DNA of 64,000 nt from the NCBI RefSeq assembly GCF_000471905.2, contig NW_006499603.1, positions 2,959,871 to 3,023,870 of the forward strand, written 5' to 3'. The notes under the pieces are model-generated. The model was not told the origin of the DNA and made no database searches. It saw nothing but the letters and a program-made list of their open reading frames with translations. The stretch is from Amborella trichopoda. Taxonomy: Eukaryota > Streptophyta > Magnoliopsida > Amborellales > Amborellaceae. Each line of letters begins with the position of its first letter. The first letter of the stretch is position 1. Of this stretch, positions 58,866 to 64,000 are shown piece after piece. The translations under genes were made by a program, and so were the position numbers.

Positions 58866-59907
58866 TGTTTGAAGACATTTTTTCAGCACCATGGGTCCTT
58901 GATGCGTAATAAAAGAGAGAAGCGGATCAATAAATCTTGATAAATAGTGAAAATTTCAATAGTCTCAGAATGGCTCCATAACTAGCCAAGATCTTCATAA
59001 GCACTTCAAAAGGTCACCTGCTAAGTTTCGTCACAATCTGACATGTCTAAGGCAGTGCAGACAAAGAAACAATTTCACCTAATCAGTCTTTAGCACCCTG
59101 AAACAGACCCGGTACCTAGAACTATATTTTTTAGTGCGTTAAATTGATGTGGGACTACCACCATTGGATCCGATATGGATGAAAACTCGTATGGGTGAAG
59201 TTTTGGCTTAATCGGACACTTCAAGACAAAGTTATAGGTAAAATACCGAAAAGGAGTAGGCCGCAAACTATTCCCGTGTTGCTCTTTGCACCAAATCACC
59301 ATTAAATGTGACTATTTTTACACTCTCCAGTAGTAACTTTTGGAGGCTATATATCAATCATCCCAAATAGAATCATGCTCAAATTTTGTGAGCATGTTCG
59401 TCTCGTGAATACAAGTATTTTTATAGGTGGCACGTTTTTATAAGTGGCATGCCCCGTGACGACACACGAGCAAGAAGAAAAGCTAGAGAAAAGTTGCAAA
59501 TCTATGAATAAAGTTGCAGAAAAAGCAGCAGCGACACATCTTGCTCTAGCGGCCAAATCACGACACTCGCTCATCGGATTAACACGAGACTGGATCCATC
59601 ATGTGTGTAAGGCTCAGGGCTATCTCTGGTCATGATCCTGTACATGATGAACAGTCAGATTTTACACACAAACAGTTGGGGGGCTTTTTGTCGTGATCTA
59701 AGAGGGTGCCCATGCGAGTGAGCCCGAGTCAAGTGAGGTTGGTCCCCACCTCACGTTTGAAATTCCTCTCTCCCCAGTTAGGTACCTGCCCTTATTTTGT
59801 GAACAAGGTTCCAGAGAGAGCGATCTCAAGTCCTGTTTTTTTCGAACCCGAGACACGTGTCACCCAATCATCCAGATCCTGGGAGGCGAGATAGAGGCAT
59901 CCGACCA
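58866..59907 (+). repeat. Family B LTR A5 (3' LTR of G), short form
   Basis: Starts TGTTTGAAGACATTTTTTCA and ends GGCATCCGACCA. Start and end parallel A4, but it is only about 1.0 kb and carries neither the pyrimidine tract nor a hairpin array. It is followed by the CCCAT flank and then by H gag sequence. Confidence 0.8.
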
Positions 59908-60555
59908 CCCATACCATTAGATATGGGGCCATGAGCTGAACGAATGTTATGGGTTCGAAGTCTTGGTTGTGAAAAAAGTTCAGGCAAGTCACATTGCTGA
60001 CACTGAACGCCCACAATTCGGTACTTCCATTCAGGAGAGTGTCCCAGTAAAAGACTCCCATGATGAAGCCTCCAATCCCACTAAATTCTTGACTTCCCAA
60101 CCATTGAAAGTCCATCATGGGAGGAGCAGACTCAAGTCTTTAAAGCGAGAAGCAATTCGTCAAGCTAGGGCTATTCACAAACCTAGCAAGATGGACCAAG
60201 CACCTCCAAAGGCGACTAGAAGAAGACGAGCACCAAGGGTTTCTCGCCGGAAGAACAAGGTTCCTCAGCCATTGGTCGAGCTAGAATTTCTTTTCCTCCC
60301 TTGCCGACTTTAAAAGACTTTATCCCGGATGCCACTAACCTTATTCCTTCGTCTCATCAAAAGGATACCCTTGAACCATCTCATACTTGGGGCACGTCCT
60401 ATGAGGGTGACAACATTAAAAGCACCCCCCAACGGTCTAAGCAAGGGAAGACCTAAAAGACCCCCTGCACACGTCCAACCCTAGTGATGACGTAAAAAGC
60501 TGCCCAGATCGGTCCGATGAGGGGAATGACCTTAAAGGTCCCTCACCACTTGAGT
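59908..60555 (+). pseudogene. Element H: end of gag and gag-pol linker, fossil
   Basis: Resumes with ATATGGGGCCATGAGCTGAA, parallel to the minus-strand gag of G near 48,300-48,360. The frame 59,963-60,313 has 116 codons and ends in a strongly basic stretch (TRRRRAPRVSRRKNK). The following 240 bases are loosely coding, with acidic and serine-rich text. No protease active-site motif was recognised. Confidence 0.65.
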
Positions 60556-60621
60556 CTTCTTCTCCTTATTCTTTTTCTTCTTCTTCTATCTCCTCTCCCT
60601 CCTCTTCTATGTCTCCTGCAG
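60556..60621 (+). other. Pyrimidine tract with TGCAG before pol, candidate splice acceptor
   Basis: About 60 pyrimidine-rich bases end in CTCCTGCAG at 60,621, directly before the pol leader text. The same arrangement is in K (minus strand, 4,407-4,462). It fits the intron reported in Ogre-type Tat elements. Confidence 0.45.
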
Positions 60622-61385
60622 ATACAACCTTGAAATGTCCAGACTTCGAGGCTCTTGACAGACAGCTTGAAGGAACCAATATAATCAGGATGCACTGGAG
60701 ATGACTGAAAAAGACATTGGCTTAGGCAGCTGGATTCTTAACAGTTGCTGATGCCTTGGCGGCTCGAGCTAAGTCAGAGTCATCCCCTTCTATTGAGAAG
60801 CATAAGAAGTCAAAGTCAAAGAAACCCCAGTGGCCTCCTGTGCTCGACTTTGAGCAGAGGCTGAAAGAATCAAGAGGGCAGAGCTTCTATTCTCAAGAGG
60901 CTTCCCACATGGTACAGGGCTATGAAGTATCAGTTAGCACAGGGCAAACACTGCAGACACCCATGAAAAGACCGAGCAATTCATATGAGGATGCCTCTGA
61001 CCCCACAACTGTTGAATCTCAACTTCCCTGTAACTTTCAAATCAAACTCCTACAGCCTGATATGCTATCCATATTTGTGGTCGACCCTTCTATGCCCCAG
61101 TTCGAGAAAGGTGAGGAAATCATGACCTACCCTTGTGCTTTAATGGAAGCAGAGATGTCAGAATCATGGGTCTATGCACTACAGGTTAATGAAAAGACCT
61201 TTAAAGACAATGAGGATGAGTTGCAAGAGGTCCCAGAAGAATGGGAAGAAGGCAGTCTAGCCACAACAGATGAACTCGAAGAGATAAATCTAGGGGATGA
61301 GGCTGACCCCAGACCCACTTTCATCTCGACGAATATGTCTCTAGAGGAGAAAGAAAATTTCACTGCCTTCTTGCAAGCAAACTGA
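60622..61385 (+). pseudogene. Element H: pol leader, fossil
   Basis: A 209-codon open stretch (60,756-61,385) starts with lysine-rich text (EKHKKSKSKKPQWPPV), then KESRGQSFYSQEASHMVQGY, and ends with acidic text (EEINLGDEADPRPTF, SLEEKENFTAFLQAN) of the kind that precedes RT in Tat elements. K and D carry parts of the same segment. Confidence 0.75.
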
Positions 61386-61412
61386 TACGTCATTGCCTGA
61401 CATTACCATGAG

Positions 61413-62580
61413 ATGTCTGGTTTAGATCCTCAAGTCACAGCCTACCATCTTAGCATCGATCCCTCTATCAAGCCTATCAAGAAAAAATCAAGGAGGTTCA
61501 AGCTTGATCTCGAAATACAGATAGATCCTGAGGTGACCAAACTCCGGCAAGCAGGCTTCATTTGTGATGTCAAGAACCCAAAGTGGAGGGTAAATGTTGT
61601 ATTTGTCAAGAAGAAAAAGGGACAAATTAGGGTCTACATTGACTTCCGCGACCTGAATACCGCTTGCCCAAAGGATGACTTCCCGTTGCCATTTACAGAA
61701 ATGCTCATTGACTCCACAGCTCACTGTCAGATCTTCTCCTTCATGGACGGATACTCCGGGTACAATCAGATACGAATTGCACAAGAAGAAGAAGAGGCCA
61801 CAGCGTTCTTAACTCCAAAAGGGGTCTTCTTCTACACAATGATGCCTTTCAAATTAAAGAATGTCAGTGCCACATATCAGAGGGCAATGACGATCATCTT
61901 CAAGGATATGATGCACAAAGAGGCAGAATGTTTTGTAGATAATTTTGTGGTGAAATCCAAAGAGAAAGACGCTCATATACGAGACCTTGAAAAGGTTTTT
62001 GAATGATTATGCCTTCATCAGCTCTAAATGAACCCGCTGAAATGAAATTTTGGCATGCATTCGGGAATGTTCTCTTAGGGTTCATTGTTAAACATCGGGG
62101 GCTAGAAGTTGAGCCAGTCAAGATCAAGGCAATCCAAGAAATGTCTCTAACAACATTGTTAGAACTGCGATCTCTCCAAGGGCAGCTGGTTTATATCTGC
62201 AAGTTCATCTCAAACCTCTCAGGTCACTGTAAGCCTTTTACACACCTGTTAAAGAAGGATACTCCATTCATCTGGGATGAAGCACGTCAGGCAGCCCTTG
62301 ATTACATCAGGCATTATTTAGTCAACCCTCAAGTGCTTTCTACACCAGTACTGGGAAAACCTCTCATCTTGTATGTGACCGCTCTAGACGAGTCATTTGG
62401 GGCCTTAATAGCACAGAACAATGACGAAGGGAAAGAGACTATGTTATACTATCTCAACCGTTGTATGCAAGGGACAGAGAAGAATTATCCCCCTATCAAG
62501 AAGGTATGCCAGGCCTTAATCTTCACAGTACAAAATCTCCACCACTACCTGCTCAGTCATGAAGTAAGACGTATATGAAA
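61413..62580 (+). pseudogene. Element H: reverse transcriptase and RNase H, fossil
   Basis: A 197-codon open stretch (61,413-62,006) has MSGLDPQVTAYHLSIDPSIK, KLRQAGFICDVKNPKW, GQIRVYIDFRDLNTACPKDD, MDGYSGYNQIRIAQEEEEAT and the active-site region CFVDNFVVKSKEKDAH. A second stretch (62,003-62,578) has LVYICKFISNLSGHCKPFTH and the RNase H text LYVTALDESFGALIAQNNDE with YLNRCMQGTEKNYPPIKKV. Order and length are normal for Ty3/gypsy. Broken. Confidence 0.85.
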
Positions 62581-62649
62581 AGTACATCCTATAAATTTTC
62601 TCATGACACGCTCATGCTTTTCAAGACGTCTTCCTAAGTCGACATTTAC

Positions 62650-63347
62650 TGATTCAATTCGACTTAACATATGTCTCACAAAAGGCCATTAACGGCCAAG
62701 GTTTGGCCGATTTCCTCGTAGCACAAACGATAGCAACGAAATTTCCTTTATCAAGTGACCTCCCTGATGAAGAAGTATTATGTGCAGAACTTGCTCATGT
62801 GTGGGAGATGTACTTCGACAAAGCCTTCCAATCTGATCGGGGAGGCACCGGAGTGTTGTTCATGACTCCGATAGGAGGAATACTGCCTCGTTCTTTCTCT
62901 CTCAACGAAGCCGGTTCCTATAACGAGGCAGAATATCAAGCCCTTATAATTGGGTTGAAGATAGCTTTTGACTTAGACTTGGAGCTGCTCAAGATCTATG
63001 GCGACTTTGAGTTGGTCATACAACAGCTTAAAGGAAGCTACAACGTGAGAAAAGACACTATCAAGCGTTATCATGATAATACAAAATCGTATATGGCTCA
63101 GTTTGATGATGTATTCCTGAGTCACATCCCCAGGATGTTAAACTCGCAGGCCGATGCACTTACAAAACTCGGGGTTACAATTCAATTGTCCTCACCAGGG
63201 CCCACGCCTATTTGGGTAGCAGAATGGAGACACATTGAACTAAGAACCGAGGTAGACTTGGATGATGAGAGAAATCTCTTCCCCGATTACCCGCCTTATC
63301 CTTTCGGAGCTCTTCTATCAACTAAAGAAGTTATTACGACTGAATAG
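62650..63347 (+). pseudogene. Element H: archaeal-type RNase H, fossil
   Basis: The 214-codon open stretch (62,703-63,347) carries MYFDKAFQSDRGGTGVLF, SYNEAEYQALIIGLKIAFDL, IYGDFELVIQQLKGSYNVRK and LTKLGVTIQLSSPGPTPIWV. It is the second RNase H that marks Tat elements, between RNase H and integrase. Confidence 0.85.
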
Positions 63348-63359
63348 GAAATGGCACGG

Positions 63360-64000
63360 AGTCAAGGAGCTAAGGTTCAAAAATGGGAACAGGAATTCTT
63401 CGACCTAATGTGTGCAGAAGTCGAGCAGGTAGAAGATTGGAGAGAGCCCATCATTAATTTTATAAAATACGGTAGACTCCCTAAATATCGTGCCGAACGC
63501 AATAGTATGCATTGAATGTAAACCAAGTATACTCTCCTCGAAGGAGATTCTCTCTTCAAACGGCCTTTTGACGGTATTCTTCTTAGATGTGTGGATGTGC
63601 AGGAGGCAAATAAGGTGTTGGAAGAAGTACACTCAGGCATCTGTGGATTGCATCAGTCCAGCCTTAAGCTCTATGAACAGATACGTAGATTGGGGTACTA
63701 TTGGCCTTCGATGATTGTCAACTCCTTAAACTATGTGAAGAAGTGTCAGGTGTGCCAAATATACTCGAGCCTTGTTCATTAGCCACCAGAGCCCTTACAA
63801 CCTACTATGGCATTATGGCCCTTCTCAGAATGGGGTATGGACATTGTAGGGCCTATTGACCCTCTTTTGGCAATGGGTCATGTCTTTATTCTAGTTACAA
63901 TAGATTATCTCTCCAAGTGGGCTAAAGCGATCCCCCTCAAGAAAGTTCCTGGGACCACAATGGCTAATTTCATCTGACATCACATCATATACCAGTTTAA
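63360..64000 (+). pseudogene. Element H: integrase, N-terminal part, cut by the window end
   Basis: The zinc-binding region is visible at about 63,620-63,780 (HSGICGLHQSSLKLYEQIRR, LGYYWPSMI, KKCQVCQIYSSLVH). The start of the core follows near 63,820 (WPFSEWGMDIVGPIDPLLAM) with TIDYLSKWAKAIPLKKV. The rest lies beyond 64,000. Broken. Confidence 0.8.

Larger units (their letters stand above)
40696..59907 (+). mobile_element. Family B element G, two LTRs, nested in the gag of H
   Basis: 5' LTR A4 (40,696-43,608), primer site (43,612-43,630), gag start (43,860-44,648), an opposite-orientation block with the rest of gag, pol leader, RT and RNase H (about 44,648-50,360), integrase (50,361-51,420), 3' region (51,421-51,727 and 54,808-58,865, split by LTR F), 3' LTR A5 (58,866-59,907). 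Flanks CACAT (40,691-40,695) and CCCAT (59,908-59,912) match at four of five positions. The LTR starts differ by roughly one position in nine by eye, so it looks younger than C but still old. Heavily broken. Confidence 0.85.
31191..64000 (+). mobile_element. Family B element H, 5' LTR to integrase, running off the window; carries nested G and solo LTR A3
   Basis: Parts: 5' LTR A2 (31,191-33,165 and 36,333-38,092, split by A3), primer site (38,095-38,113), gag (38,350-40,695, resuming at 59,908), pol leader with a splice-acceptor-like tract (60,560-61,385), RT and RNase H (61,413-62,580), archaeal-type RNase H (62,703-63,347), integrase from 63,360. The 3' region and 3' LTR lie beyond the window. 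It is the best-kept pol in the window, but gag and pol both have numerous breaks. Confidence 0.85.

Overview
The window is repeat-dense plant nuclear DNA. Nearly all of it is nested, old LTR retrotransposons, and I found no convincing host protein gene, tRNA or rRNA. A large-genome seed plant fits the Tat-lineage Ty3/gypsy domain order with an extra archaeal-type RNase H after reverse transcriptase, the LTRs over 3 kb, and the primer sites. Species cannot be told from the sequence. Every coding region is broken many times and is treated as a fossil.

One family dominates, called family B here: a very large Tat/Ogre-like element. It has LTRs of about 3.5 kb (TGTTTGAAGAC...GACCA), a tRNA-Arg-like primer site, gag, a pol region preceded by a splice-acceptor-like tract, RT, archaeal RNase H, integrase, and a non-coding 3' region of about 4 kb full of tandem arrays. 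Three copies are mapped. D covers 4,481-28,600. H covers 31,191 to the window end. G covers 40,696-59,907 and sits inside the gag of H. A fourth, minus-strand fragment set (K, about 1,236-4,480) lies at the left edge beside a plant-mobile-domain-like reading frame.

Layout: 1-1,235 end of a Tekay-like LTR (F2); 1,236-4,480 K pieces and the mobile-domain relic; 4,481-5,135 D; 5,136-18,080 a second Tat-type element, C, inserted in the RT of D; 18,081-28,600 rest of D with its 3' LTR; 28,601-31,190 spacer with a minus-strand copia-like LTR relic; 31,191-38,092 5' LTR of H, itself split by a solo LTR of the same family in reverse orientation (33,166-36,332); 38,093-40,695 gag of H; 40,696-59,907 G, which has a 5.7-kb block in opposite orientation and a Tekay-like solo LTR F (51,728-54,807) inside its 3' region; 59,908-64,000 H again, running off the end in integrase.

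Insertion boundaries are supported by near-match 5-bp target duplications and by sister copies that show the same site uninterrupted. This gives relative ages: H older than G older than F, and D older than C.

The most unusual signal is in the tandem arrays. At the equivalent place in each family B LTR, downstream of TATA and poly(A) signals, there is a minisatellite whose unit can fold as a hairpin. The unit sequence and length differ from LTR to LTR (about 57, 54, 62, 88 or 90 bp) while the hairpin habit stays. Similar hairpin units occur in the F LTRs and in the 3' region of C. A GC-rich word, AGCGCCGGCTG, recurs in arrays of four otherwise different contexts.
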